Below, in pieces: positions 25,102 through 33,106 of a stretch of 43,149 nt of DNA; within the stretch, counting starts at the first letter, position 1; the number at the start of each line of letters is the position of its first letter. The position numbers and the translations under genes are program-made. The notes beneath the pieces are model-generated. The model made no database searches. It saw nothing but the letters and a program-made list of their open reading frames with translations, and was not told the origin of the DNA. This DNA comes from an uncultured Bacteroides sp. (GTDB lineage: Bacteria; Bacteroidota; Bacteroidia; Cytophagales; Cyclobacteriaceae): the NCBI GenBank assembly GCA_902168185.1, contig CABHOV010000004.1:1-43149 (forward strand), given 5' to 3'.

Positions 25102-25770
25102 TTAGGAGAAAAATGAAAGAAAACTGATGAATATAGTCAATTCTTTCTTCCAGGTGGAGAGAAGTTGTGATAATGAATCCAGTGCCCGGTATACCATGGT
25201 GCGCGCAGATTTACTTGTAGACAATTTCATGGTCTTGGCAATCTCGGCATAGTTAAGATCCTCAAAATAGTGCAGCACCAATGCTTCACGTTGCCGTGCG
25301 GGAAGCTTGTTGCAGAAATGCAGTACAATCTTTTTTTGATCGTTATTCAAATTCGGATTAACCGAAAGGTACTCGGCATTGATTGAAATCTGGAAGCTCT
25401 CGTCCTCCATATCTTCGGGTATAATAAACTTGCTGTTGTGTTTGAGTTGTCGCACGAGCGATCTTCTGAATGCAGCATACAGATAGAACTTCACCGAAGT
25501 GGCCACGCTCAGCTTTGAACGTGTTCTGATTAACGTTAAGAAAACATCTTGAATCGTATCTGCGATGAGCTCTTTATCGGGCGTGAATTGTCGCCCATAA
25601 TTAAAAAGCTTGTTGGCGTATTGATGATATAATGAAGCGAGTGCTTTGTCGTCACCTTGCAGAAAATCAATCCAAACTTGGCTTTCTACAGGCGTTGTTT
25701 CAGGCTGAACGACCGGATTGGGATCCGTTTCGCGAAACGTTTTTTGAACATGTAAACTTTGCTCAGCCAT
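25102..25770 (-). CDS. ECF-type RNA polymerase sigma factor
   Basis: The protein has 222 residues. Sigma region 2 (about 40-105) is recognisable in ALASLYHQYANKLFNYGRQFTPDKELIADTIQDVFLTLI, with the core-binding DTIQDVF motif. Region 4 (about 150-205) reads LPARQREALVLHYFEDLNYAEIAKTMKLSTSKSARTMVYRAL, the HTH that reads -35. It lacks region 1 and 3, as ECF factors do. Partnered with the FecR protein just downstream and the STN-type SusC transporter, it should direct transcription of this arabinan-type locus. The C-terminus ends in an unusual hydrophobic stretch (LTIFISFLSFFS). Confidence 0.94.
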   Translation of the reverse strand: MAEQSLHVQKTFRETDPNPVVQPETTPVESQVWIDFLQGDDKALASLYHQYANKLFNYGRQFTPDKELIADTIQDVFLTLIRTRSKLSVATSVKFYLYAAFRRSLVRQLKHNSKFIIPEDMEDESFQISINAEYLSVNPNLNNDQKKIVLHFCNKLPARQREALVLHYFEDLNYAEIAKTMKLSTSKSARTMVYRALDSLSQLLSTWKKELTIFISFLSFFS

Positions 25771-26084
25771 AGGTTGGTTTAGGTAAAGTGTTCATGAAAC
25801 ACTTATAACTACTTACATAAGTAACATAGATTTCAAACGTTTGCAAGGAAAGGGAGTAAAATATTTATCGAGGCTTTAAATCTTGTTAAATAACAAGGTT
25901 TGGATCATAGAAAGACCTTACGACAGCAGAGTGAACACACCGATCCAAGACTAAGGAATTTGGTTCCTGTGATATACTGACCTCATAAAAACTTTGAGTA
26001 TACCTGGACCACACGAAGTCATAGTATTACTATAGCAGCTGCTATATACTATATGTGTCTTCTCGAAAGTGAAATGCTGAAAGA
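25771..26084. other. Intergenic region with two inverted repeats
   Basis: This is a 314-bp gap upstream of the sigma gene, with no gene seen. It has a CTTGTTA/TAACAAG hairpin near 25886-25902 and a perfect 16-base palindrome TATAGCAGCTGCTATA at 26031-26046. The promoter for the sigma gene should lie here, but I see no clear TAnnTTTG element on the minus strand. Confidence 0.4.
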
Positions 26085-26747
26085 CTACTTCTTTTTATTC
26101 TTCTTTAACGAATTAAAGAACTTCACCCAGTTGAACGGATTCAGGAAAGGATTTGTAACAGGTTGAAATTTAGAGCTCGTAGAGCTGGCCCACTGGTTAA
26201 GATAGTAGCGCTGGTTTTGATAACCATCCATCGGAGTAGTTTTCACCATGAGTGCAAGCAACTCCTGGTTCATATTTTTTTGATCGATACGATCTTCTCC
26301 CAACGGCATGTTCAAGGCAAGTACAGCTTGTTTGAATACTTCTTCCGTAGGGAATGGCATGATGACAACTTCCGGAAGCATGGTAGTATCTTGGAGTAAT
26401 GTTATGATGATCGTCTGATATTCCGGTGAGTCATCAGGCACTATAAAAGTTTGATGTTGATAGCCTACAGAACTGATTAAAATTTCATCGCCCGTTAATA
26501 CCGGCATGGAGAAAAAACCAACGTTGTTGGTAGTGGTTCCGCGACCAGCTTTCGGAACGTATACGTGAACACCGCCAACAGGTCTGCCATGTACAGTGTC
26601 TTCTTCAATAACAACACCAGAGAGCTGTATAACTCTCTTTTTTTGCTGAGCATGTGTCGTCACTTGTGCTAAACAAATGATGGCAAGCAGCAATGTTCCA
26701 ACGATGATGGATTTTGTAAAATACTGTTTCACGGTACGCGTCCTCAC
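26085..26747 (-). CDS. Exported protein with a carboxypeptidase-regulatory-like domain
   Basis: The 220-residue protein has a signal sequence (about 12-34, SIIVGTLLLAIICLAQVTTHAQ). A CarboxypepD_reg-like beta-sandwich follows (about 40-120: IQLSGVVIEEDTVHGRPVGGVHVYVPKAGRGTTTNNVGFFSM, then ILISSVGYQHQTFIV). These features match the stand-alone 'CarboxypepD_reg-like' proteins common in this phylum. The C-terminal part is uncharacterised and ends in a basic NPFNWVKFFNSLKKNKKK. It has no catalytic residues of a peptidase. It is probably periplasmic or surface-associated; its job is unknown. It is divergent from the ArsR-type regulator gene. Confidence 0.85.
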   Translation of the reverse strand: MRTRTVKQYFTKSIIVGTLLLAIICLAQVTTHAQQKKRVIQLSGVVIEEDTVHGRPVGGVHVYVPKAGRGTTTNNVGFFSMPVLTGDEILISSVGYQHQTFIVPDDSPEYQTIIITLLQDTTMLPEVVIMPFPTEEVFKQAVLALNMPLGEDRIDQKNMNQELLALMVKTTPMDGYQNQRYYLNQWASSTSSKFQPVTNPFLNPFNWVKFFNSLKKNKKK

Positions 26748-26790
26748 TTCTCAAATATAGGGATAAGCCTTACAACTGCCTAATTTCCCA

Positions 26791-26798
26791 TACCTTTG
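26791..26798 (+). promoter_or_regulatory. -7 promoter element (TACCTTTG)
   Basis: TACCTTTG matches the Bacteroidota -7 consensus TAnnTTTG and lies 21 bp before the ATG at 26820. It supports that start over an upstream TTG inside the element. No good -33 TTG is evident. Confidence 0.5.
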
Positions 26799-26819
26799 GC
26801 AGTAAAGCAAGGATGTACC

Positions 26820-27236
26820 ATGCGCCTGAAAAGTTTTAATCTTACCCTTGGATCGCAAATTTTCAAAGCTTGCGCTGATGAATCGCGGCTGCGGATTCTT
26901 CACCTCATTTTTATGAATGGCGAAATGTGCATTACCGATCTCGAAAAAATCCTGGATTTTACGCAAGCCAAAACCTCCCGGCACCTTATCTATCTGAAAA
27001 ATGCAGGTATACTGAGTTACAGGCGGTATAATCACTGGGTGTTCTACCAGATCAAGGATGAGGTAGGCGATATCATTAAACAGATTTTTCAGTTTCTTCG
27101 GAAGGATTCGCAATTGCAGCATGATCAGCACATTTATCAAACTTTATTTACAAATCGTGAGTTAGCAGTTAATAACCGTCAGATTCAGGAATGGCGTGGA
27201 GGACGGATGGAGAAGGAAAGATTAAAAAGTGATTAG
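26820..27236 (+). CDS. ArsR-family winged-helix transcriptional regulator
   Basis: From ATG 26820 the protein has 138 residues. The winged-helix core (about 10-85) reads GSQIFKACADESRLRILHLIFMNGEMCITDLEKILDFTQAKTSRHLIYLKNAGILSYRRYNHWVFYQI. This is the ArsR pattern 'ALadptRlrIL..L....mcv.eL...l...qs.vSrHL..L..aGlv..rr.g.w.yY'. The metal-binding ELCVCDL motif is not present (only one Cys in EMCITDLE), so metal sensing is uncertain. It is a dimeric repressor by family. No target is obvious; the HAD gene follows by 55 bp. Confidence 0.88.
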   Translation: MRLKSFNLTLGSQIFKACADESRLRILHLIFMNGEMCITDLEKILDFTQAKTSRHLIYLKNAGILSYRRYNHWVFYQIKDEVGDIIKQIFQFLRKDSQLQHDQHIYQTLFTNRELAVNNRQIQEWRGGRMEKERLKSD

Positions 27237-27291
27237 TACTTGAACACTGCAGAACGTGAAGTAAATTTTTGAATTGAGATTTAAATAAAAC

Positions 27292-28008
27292 ATGCAACCG
27301 GATTTTTCATCAACTAAAGAGTATACCTGTATATTTTTTGATCTTGATCACACATTGTGGGATTATGAAACCAATTCCCGCGAAACACTGCGTGAACTAT
27401 ACATTCAATATGATCTGAAAAATAAAGGCGTTCCTTCATTGGAAAGTTTTCAGGATCGGTTCAGAGAAGTAAATCTCGCGTTGTGGGATCTATACGACAC
27501 CGGCAAAATTACAAGTGAGGTTATACGCAAGGAGCGCTTCAAGCAGATTCTCGAGCCGTTTAATGCCTATGAAGAAAAACTCAGTGAAGATATTTCCGCA
27601 GATTATTTAATGACGTGCCCCCGGAAAGGACACCTCATGCCGTATGCGATTGAGGTGCTTGAGTACCTGCATGGAAAATATAATCTCTCTGTGATTACAA
27701 ACGGCTTTGAGGAAATTCAGCATACAAAACTCACTTCCGGAAACATGCATAAGTATTTCGATCACATCGTTACCTCACAAAAGGCAGGGCATAAAAAACC
27801 TTCGCGCGAAATCTTTGAGTATGCTCTGAAGAGCCATTCCATAACATGTAATCAGGCGGTGATGATCGGTGACAACCTGGTTACGGATATAGGAGGTTCT
27901 AGAAATGCTGCCATCGATAACGTTTTTTTCAATCCTGAAAAGAATGCACACGAAAGTATTGTAACCTATGAGATTGCATGTCTTTCTGAACTACGGCAGA
28001 TTCTTTGA
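27292..28008 (+). CDS. YjjG-family HAD phosphatase (pyrimidine 5'-nucleotidase-like)
   Basis: The protein has 238 residues. HAD motif I is IFFDLDHTLWDY, with nucleophile Asp17 and acid/base Asp19. Motif II is VITNGF, motif III is the Lys in QKAGHKKPSREIF, and motif IV is MIGDNLVTDIGGSRNA. A helical C1 cap lies between motifs I and II. The start DLDHTLWDYETNS and the overall size are typical of the YjjG/YfnB group, which dephosphorylates (non-canonical) nucleoside monophosphates in the cytoplasm. Substrate assignment is by family only. It lies between the ArsR regulator and the dehydrogenase gene, with its own spacing on each side. Confidence 0.9.
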   Translation: MQPDFSSTKEYTCIFFDLDHTLWDYETNSRETLRELYIQYDLKNKGVPSLESFQDRFREVNLALWDLYDTGKITSEVIRKERFKQILEPFNAYEEKLSEDISADYLMTCPRKGHLMPYAIEVLEYLHGKYNLSVITNGFEEIQHTKLTSGNMHKYFDHIVTSQKAGHKKPSREIFEYALKSHSITCNQAVMIGDNLVTDIGGSRNAAIDNVFFNPEKNAHESIVTYEIACLSELRQIL

Positions 28009-28015
28009 ATTCAAT

Positions 28016-28023
28016 TACATTTG
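28016..28023 (+). promoter_or_regulatory. -7 promoter element (TACATTTG) of pruA
   Basis: TACATTTG matches TAnnTTTG and lies 44 bp upstream of the pruA ATG, just after the HAD stop codon. No clear -33 partner is visible. Confidence 0.45.
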
Positions 28024-28067
28024 CCGCAGAATAACAAAATACATTAACCCATAACTGATAATAATTT

Positions 28068-29699
28068 ATGCCGAAAGGATTTTTCCAGGTTCCTGATCCG
28101 AGGAACGAACCCGTTCTGAATTATGCTCCCGGAAGTAAAGAGCGTGCTGCTTTAAAGAAGGCAATAGAAGAAGCCCGCGCACAAGAAACGGATATCCCCA
28201 TGTATATCGGTGCAGAAGAGATTCGTACCGGAAATAAAAAACGATTGGCACCGCCACATGACCACAAGCATACACTTGGTTATTTTCATGAAGGTGATGC
28301 CGCGCACGTAGAACAAGCAATTGATGCAGCACTGGCGGCAAAAGAATTGTGGGCTAACCTGGATTGGGAGCATCGTGCTGCTATATTTCTGAAAGCGGCT
28401 GATTTACTTGCTGGTCCCTATAGATATAAGATTAACGCAGCAACCATGCTCGGGCAATCGAAGAGTCCTTTTCAGGCAGAGATCGATTCAGCCTGTGAGC
28501 TCATCGACTTCCTTCGCTTCAATGTATACTTCATGCAGCAGATATACCAGGAGCAACCTGCATCATCTCCTGGCGTCTGGAACCGAATGGAGTATCGTCC
28601 GCTGGAAGGATTTACATTTGCGTTAACACCTTTCAACTTTACAGCTATAGCGGGCAACCTGCCTGCGAGTATGGCACTGATGGGAAACACCGTTGTATGG
28701 AAACCAGCCTATACACAGGTATATGCTGCCAACGTAATTATGCAGGTATTTAAAGAAGCCGGTTTACCGGATGGTGTGATCAACCTGATTTATGTTGATG
28801 GACCAATAGCCGGTGAAGTGATTTTCAATCACAGAGATTTTGCCGGACTACATTTCACAGGAAGCACCGCAGTGTTCCAGAGTATGTGGAAGACTATCGG
28901 ACAGAATATACATAAGTATAAATCATACCCGCGCCTGGTGGGAGAAACGGGTGGTAAAGATTTTGTAATGGTGCACAAGAGTGCAAATGCAAAAGAAGTA
29001 TCAACAGCACTTACACGCGGAGCGTTCGAATATCAGGGACAGAAATGTTCTGCGGCTTCACGCGCCTATATACCATCCAACCTGTGGGAAGATGTAAAGA
29101 AGTATCTTCTGGAAGATTTGAAAACCTTCAAGATAGGAGGTACTGAAGATTTTGGAAACTTTTTCAATGCGGTAATCGATGAGCGTTCATTCGATAAGAT
29201 AGCAAGCTATATTGAGCAAGCCCGTAAAAATCCGATGAATGAAATTATAGCGGGTGGTAAATACGATAAATCAAAAGGATACTTTGTAGAGCCAACGGTA
29301 ATTGAATCGAAAGATCCTTCGTCAGTAACCATGTGCGAAGAAATTTTCGGACCGGTATTGACTATATATGTATACCACGAAGAGAACTTTGAAGATACGT
29401 TGGAGTTGGTTGATAAAACATCACCGTATGCTTTAACAGGTTCTATTATATCCAAAGATCGGTATGCAATTGAGCTTGCTACTAAAAAGCTTTCTAACGC
29501 TGCCGGTAACTTTTACATCAACGATAAGCCAACGGGTGCCGTAGTAGGGCAACAACCTTTTGGTGGCGCGAGAGGTTCTGGTACCAACGACAAGGCTGGA
29601 GCAAAAGTAAATCTTCTCCGCTGGACATCACTTCGCACAATCAAAGAAACATTCGTGCCTCCGGTAGATTATCGTTATCCTTTCCTTGATAAAGAGTAG
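28068..29699 (+). CDS. pruA: L-glutamate gamma-semialdehyde (1-pyrroline-5-carboxylate) dehydrogenase
   Basis: The 543-residue aldehyde dehydrogenase has the features of the stand-alone P5C dehydrogenases. The start MPKGFFQVPDPRNEPVLNYAPGS is diagnostic. Catalytic Glu293 lies in RLVGETGGKDFVMV and the nucleophile Cys327 in EYQGQKCSAASRAYIP. Downstream are EEIFGPVLTIYVY and PFGGARGSGTNDKAG. It oxidises glutamate-gamma-semialdehyde from proline (or ornithine) to glutamate with NAD+ in the cytoplasm. Length is as expected, with no proline-dehydrogenase domain fused. It has a -7 element upstream and a strong terminator downstream, so it is a monocistronic unit. Confidence 0.96.
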   Translation: MPKGFFQVPDPRNEPVLNYAPGSKERAALKKAIEEARAQETDIPMYIGAEEIRTGNKKRLAPPHDHKHTLGYFHEGDAAHVEQAIDAALAAKELWANLDWEHRAAIFLKAADLLAGPYRYKINAATMLGQSKSPFQAEIDSACELIDFLRFNVYFMQQIYQEQPASSPGVWNRMEYRPLEGFTFALTPFNFTAIAGNLPASMALMGNTVVWKPAYTQVYAANVIMQVFKEAGLPDGVINLIYVDGPIAGEVIFNHRDFAGLHFTGSTAVFQSMWKTIGQNIHKYKSYPRLVGETGGKDFVMVHKSANAKEVSTALTRGAFEYQGQKCSAASRAYIPSNLWEDVKKYLLEDLKTFKIGGTEDFGNFFNAVIDERSFDKIASYIEQARKNPMNEIIAGGKYDKSKGYFVEPTVIESKDPSSVTMCEEIFGPVLTIYVYHEENFEDTLELVDKTSPYALTGSIISKDRYAIELATKKLSNAAGNFYINDKPTGAVVGQQPFGGARGSGTNDKAGAKVNLLRWTSLRTIKETFVPPVDYRYPFLDKE

Positions 29700-29746
29700 T
29701 CGTTGATTAGTATCTGTTAATACCTAATAGATAAACGTATATATGT

Positions 29747-29778
29747 AAAAAGCCCATGAATTTACTCATGGGCTTTTT
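29747..29778 (+). terminator. Rho-independent terminator after pruA
   Basis: AAAAAGCCCATGA pairs with TCATGGGCTTTTT (13 bp) around a 6-base loop. It can also serve the convergent creD gene. Confidence 0.92.
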
Positions 29779-29798
29779 GTTTTGAAATGAATGCCAGG

Positions 29799-31256
29799 CT
29801 ATACCTTTTCTATAACTACATCTTCTTCTTTATACCACTTTATATTTCTGGAGAAGTACATGATCAGCGCAAGCACAATAAACAAGCCTATGCTGCCGAG
29901 CAGTAACGAATAATCCTGCAATTGAATGATGACAAAAATAAATCCGTAGACAAATACCAACACAGCGCCAAAGAATGTAACGAGTGCTGTGCGTTGTAAA
30001 AAGGTAAATGCATATAGACTGATCAACGCCACGGTTGCAGAAGAAGCTATCGCGTACGCTATATTATAACCAAGGTGCTCTGATAATGATAACAGCAAGG
30101 TGTAGTATATGATCAACGCCACACCGATGAGTAAATATTGAAACGCGTGAATGCGAATCTTCTTTACAATTTCCACCAGAAATAATGATACGAACGTAAG
30201 TATAATAATTAACACACCATATTTAGCCGTGCGTATACTCTTCTGGTATTGATCTACCGGTATCAATAATTCTGTTCCAAAATATGAATCAGAAAAATCC
30301 TGTTCGTTACCCGTCCACTCCTGTGCGAAAGGCCTGTTATAGTGTAGCACTTTCCACTTTGCAGCAAATCCTTTGTCAGTTACCTCTCGCGTCTCTGGCA
30401 GAAATTTCCCGTTGAAGCTTGGGTTAGACCATGCACCTTGCAGTTTTACTTCAGTGGTTTTTCCGGTAGGTATAAAATTTAAGGACGTGCTTCCTTTTAT
30501 ATTAAGTTGCGTTGATACTTCGCCTGTAAAATCTTCAGCCTTCTGCCAGGGAAGCATAGCAATGATACCTGTTTTGTTTGTTGTGTTGGCCGTTGTGGCA
30601 GCATCCGGATAATATTGCCTATCGGAGCCTGTATAATTATTAGAAGCCTCCGCAGGCGTTGATACACCAAACCCGATTTGATTCGAGGGCTCGCTCGCCA
30701 ACGCTACACTACCTAATTTTAATGAAGGATTCTCACGGATGCCGCGCAGATCGCTGATGCAAAGCACAAGGCGTGCTTCGTTCCAATGAACATCTTTCTC
30801 ATTGATGTTTAATTTTTTAAAATTCGGCCGCTGAAATGTAGTCTTGATGTTGATGGTAGATTCATATACCGCAGCGTCATATATACCACGGTGAAGCTTC
30901 TGTGGATTTACGGTGCCATCGGCAGTTAATGTTTCCGGAAGAAAGTATGCATCCTGTGTCCACTCGCGTATCTCGATGCCATCTTTACCTTTATCAATCT
31001 TCTCGCGGTTGGTAAACGGTATAACGAGCACAGGGCCTGCAAGTGTTTGGTCGCCCGACCACTTGGAAGTGATTTCATCAACCACTTCGGTGGCTCGGTA
31101 TTGCCTTTCGTGAATAATGCTTTCTATCCACACCTGTGGAATGAGCAATATCAATATTAAAAAACCAATCGCGAATAATTTGATGATAATTGATTCGCGA
31201 AACCAGGCGCCAATTTTTTCGAATAATGTTGTTCCTGCAGAAGGTAGTGTTTCCAT
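29799..31256 (-). CDS. creD: CreD-like inner-membrane protein
   Basis: The protein has 485 residues. An N-terminal membrane anchor (about 23-45, IIIKLFAIGFLILILLIPQVWI) precedes a large periplasmic domain (about 50-340). The CreD hallmarks include ERQYRATEVVDEITSKWSGDQTLAGPVLVIPF near the start of that domain and SYFGTELLIPVDQYQKSIRTAKYGVLIIILTF at its end. Five or six C-terminal helices follow. E. coli CreD belongs to the CreBC regulon and is linked to envelope integrity and colicin tolerance. It is the last gene of a four-gene minus-strand operon with a membrane protein, a winged-helix regulator and an exosortase-like protein, a context often seen for creD in this phylum. Confidence 0.92.
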   Translation of the reverse strand: METLPSAGTTLFEKIGAWFRESIIIKLFAIGFLILILLIPQVWIESIIHERQYRATEVVDEITSKWSGDQTLAGPVLVIPFTNREKIDKGKDGIEIREWTQDAYFLPETLTADGTVNPQKLHRGIYDAAVYESTINIKTTFQRPNFKKLNINEKDVHWNEARLVLCISDLRGIRENPSLKLGSVALASEPSNQIGFGVSTPAEASNNYTGSDRQYYPDAATTANTTNKTGIIAMLPWQKAEDFTGEVSTQLNIKGSTSLNFIPTGKTTEVKLQGAWSNPSFNGKFLPETREVTDKGFAAKWKVLHYNRPFAQEWTGNEQDFSDSYFGTELLIPVDQYQKSIRTAKYGVLIIILTFVSLFLVEIVKKIRIHAFQYLLIGVALIIYYTLLLSLSEHLGYNIAYAIASSATVALISLYAFTFLQRTALVTFFGAVLVFVYGFIFVIIQLQDYSLLLGSIGLFIVLALIMYFSRNIKWYKEEDVVIEKV

Positions 31257-31283
31257 ATAGACTTTAAGTTTTATATACTTTAA

Positions 31284-31913
31284 TTAGAGTTGATGTGAGC
31301 TTCTTCGGTAGACCACCACCATGCGGGCCACCGTTGTTGAAGTGCGGATGTGCTTGGTATAGTAATCCTTCATTTTTATAAATACATTCTTGAATAGCAT
31401 ATATACCAGGAGCAGCCCGCTGAGGTAGATGATGCCGCCTTCAACCCGCTGCATCCAAAAAGAATTTATCCAGGGCATGGAATCCTGAATGCGGAGGATG
31501 GGCAGTGCGCTGATGATGCGAACGGAACTGATGAGAATAGTAAGTATAAAAGAGGCGAGTAAAACGCCAATGTACATAGATATAGCCTGCCAGCTTTTAA
31601 AGATGTGGTACGGAACCGTAAAAGAGAGCAGACAGAAAATGATGATGAAGAAATTCTCTCCCGAAAATGAGCGGTCTAGCGTGATGTTGAGATCCGGAAA
31701 ATAAAAACCACTTTGAGTAGAGAGCGCTTGTTGATCCAGGGCAACTTCCAGGAATGTACTTGTAGGGTTCAGCATCAGGATCATTTCACCCGAGGCGATT
31801 CCTTTCAGCAGAATTCGTAGAACGATGGCTGTGATAATGGTAATGCAAAACCATAAAGCTGTTTTATTAATCAGTTTTTTCATGGTGCTATGTTTATTTA
31901 AAAGTACTTTCAT
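31284..31913 (-). CDS. Exosortase/archaeosortase-like membrane protein lacking the catalytic Cys
   Basis: Starting at ATG 31911-31913 the protein has 209 residues; an internal ATG at 31883 (MKKLINKTALWF) is also possible. Several membrane helices are visible (about 15-40, 90-108, 113-135 and 165-185). The segment ITLDRSFSGENFFIIIFCLLSF resembles the exosortase nucleophile region 'S-C-[AS]-G-x-N-F', and ILTILISSVRII resembles the catalytic Arg helix. The Cys is Phe here (TTT), and no clear His is found at the third site, so it should be inactive as a transpeptidase. The closest match in memory is the small exosortase K type, but the assignment is tentative. It lies between the regulator and creD with gaps under 30 bp. 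Confidence 0.6.
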   Translation of the reverse strand: MKVLLNKHSTMKKLINKTALWFCITIITAIVLRILLKGIASGEMILMLNPTSTFLEVALDQQALSTQSGFYFPDLNITLDRSFSGENFFIIIFCLLSFTVPYHIFKSWQAISMYIGVLLASFILTILISSVRIISALPILRIQDSMPWINSFWMQRVEGGIIYLSGLLLVYMLFKNVFIKMKDYYTKHIRTSTTVARMVVVYRRSSHQL

Positions 31914-31939
31914 TTTCAAAGTATATATACAAAAAAAAA

Positions 31940-32239
31940 TTATTTCTGCTGTTTTACAACAGCCTCCAATGCGTCCAGGTGTTTTTTGAAAGCATTGCGC
32001 CCGCGCTCGGTGATTTTATATTTCGTATTCGGTTTTCTATCCACAAAAGATTTTGAAATAGATATATATTTCTCGCGCTCCAGTGCTTTGATATGCGATG
32101 CCAGGTTTCCATCGGTAACGTTCAGCATCTCCTTCAGCGCACTGAATTCAAATCCATCGTTCGTAACCAAGACTGACATGATCTGCAACCTGATACGATG
32201 CTCCAATACTTTATCCAGATTGTCGAACGGATTCTTCAC
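31940..32239 (-). CDS. Winged-helix transcriptional regulator
   Basis: The 99-residue protein has a GTG start. The GTGA overlaps the stop of the upstream membrane gene by four bases, giving translational coupling. A single winged-helix domain reads LEHRIRLQIMSVLVTNDGFEFSALKEMLNVTDGNLASHIKALEREKYISISKSFVDRKPNTKYKITERGRNAFKKHLDAL. This is a MarR/PadR-like fold of the short 'winged helix DNA-binding' type often encoded next to creD and small membrane proteins in this phylum. It probably regulates its own operon. Confidence 0.88.
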   Translation of the reverse strand: MKNPFDNLDKVLEHRIRLQIMSVLVTNDGFEFSALKEMLNVTDGNLASHIKALEREKYISISKSFVDRKPNTKYKITERGRNAFKKHLDALEAVVKQQK

Positions 32240-32859
32240 TTGTCGTATTTATTATACATGATGGCTCCATATATAATGTGAAGCACACCAAATCCTATCG
32301 TCCAGAAAATCAATCCAAATCCCGGAAGGCTAGCCGAGATCAATCCCAGTATAATTTCACAAAAGCCCAGGTATCTTATTTCATCAAATGTATTTATACT
32401 CCCTTGTATAAGGGCGAGTCCATAAAATATAAGACAAGCCGGGGCAGCTAATCCGAAGTGACCAGTATATAGCATGATCAGTATAAATATTCCACCTGCT
32501 ACCAACGGAATTGCCATATTAAACAGCAGTCTTTTGCTGGTTGCAGTCCAAAGTTTTAATCCATGCTTTTTAGCTTTCTTGCTACTAAGCCATAGCCCTG
32601 TAGTGATAGACGCAATCAATACGAGGGTAGCAATAAGAACCAGTTTGGAAAGCGCTTCCGGAGTTTGCAGCGAATAGGTACGGTAGTTAATCGGCGAGAT
32701 CGGATAATGAATAGTGAAGTATGCTATGGTAGCACCCGTCAATGCATAAATTCCGGCCAGCACTCCCGATAATCCACTCAGAGAAATGAATTTAGCGGAA
32801 CGCTCCATGATGGTGCGGATGGAAGCAATGTCTTTTTCGTACTCCTGGATTTCTTTCAT
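32236..32859 (-). CDS. Multi-pass membrane protein of unknown function
   Basis: The 207-residue protein has a short charged N-terminus (MKEIQEYEKDIASIRTIMERSAKFISLSG) that could form a coiled coil. About six membrane helices follow, e.g. GLSGVLAGIYALTGATIAYF, LVLIATLVLIASITTGLWL, NMAIPLVAGGIFILIMLYTG, GLISASLPGFGLIFWTIGF. It contains no catalytic motif. It overlaps the winged-helix regulator by four bases and heads the creD operon. Such membrane-protein/regulator pairs often act as sensor and repressor, but that is inference. Confidence 0.85.
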   Translation of the reverse strand: MKEIQEYEKDIASIRTIMERSAKFISLSGLSGVLAGIYALTGATIAYFTIHYPISPINYRTYSLQTPEALSKLVLIATLVLIASITTGLWLSSKKAKKHGLKLWTATSKRLLFNMAIPLVAGGIFILIMLYTGHFGLAAPACLIFYGLALIQGSINTFDEIRYLGFCEIILGLISASLPGFGLIFWTIGFGVLHIIYGAIMYNKYDK

Positions 32860-32950
32860 TTGAAAGTACTTTGTGGTGCAAAGTTAATCAACGAATTGAA
32901 ACTTGCAAGTGAGCCCCTAAATCCAATTGCACGGAGAGCGCAAAGAAAGG

Positions 32951-33005
32951 CACAAAGGGACACAAAGGCTTTGGGAAACTCTGTGCCCTCTTTGTGAACT
33001 TTGTG
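32951..33005. repeat. Inverted repeat of CACAAAG/CTTTGTG units
   Basis: CACAAAG occurs at 32951 and 32961, and CTTTGTG at 32990 and 32999, so the two arms can pair around a 22-base loop. It lies in the 247-bp gap between divergent genes. Similar 'CTCTGTGCC...TTTGTG' blocks are scattered in many Bacteroidota genomes, so it is probably a dispersed intergenic repeat. Confidence 0.55.
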
Positions 33006-33106
33006 TTTCTGTATTTCTACGTACGTAGAATTATAGTTGAGCACCCTATAAAAGTTGTTCCGCATTTCGCCTTACTCTTGTAGAATTTTTATAACTCAAA
33101 CCAGAC

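Noticed and set aside
26163-26399. Plus-strand reading frames opposite the carboxypeptidase-regulatory-like gene and opposite SusC, FecR and creD
   Set aside because: They are antisense shadows of well-supported genes with no recognisable protein features.
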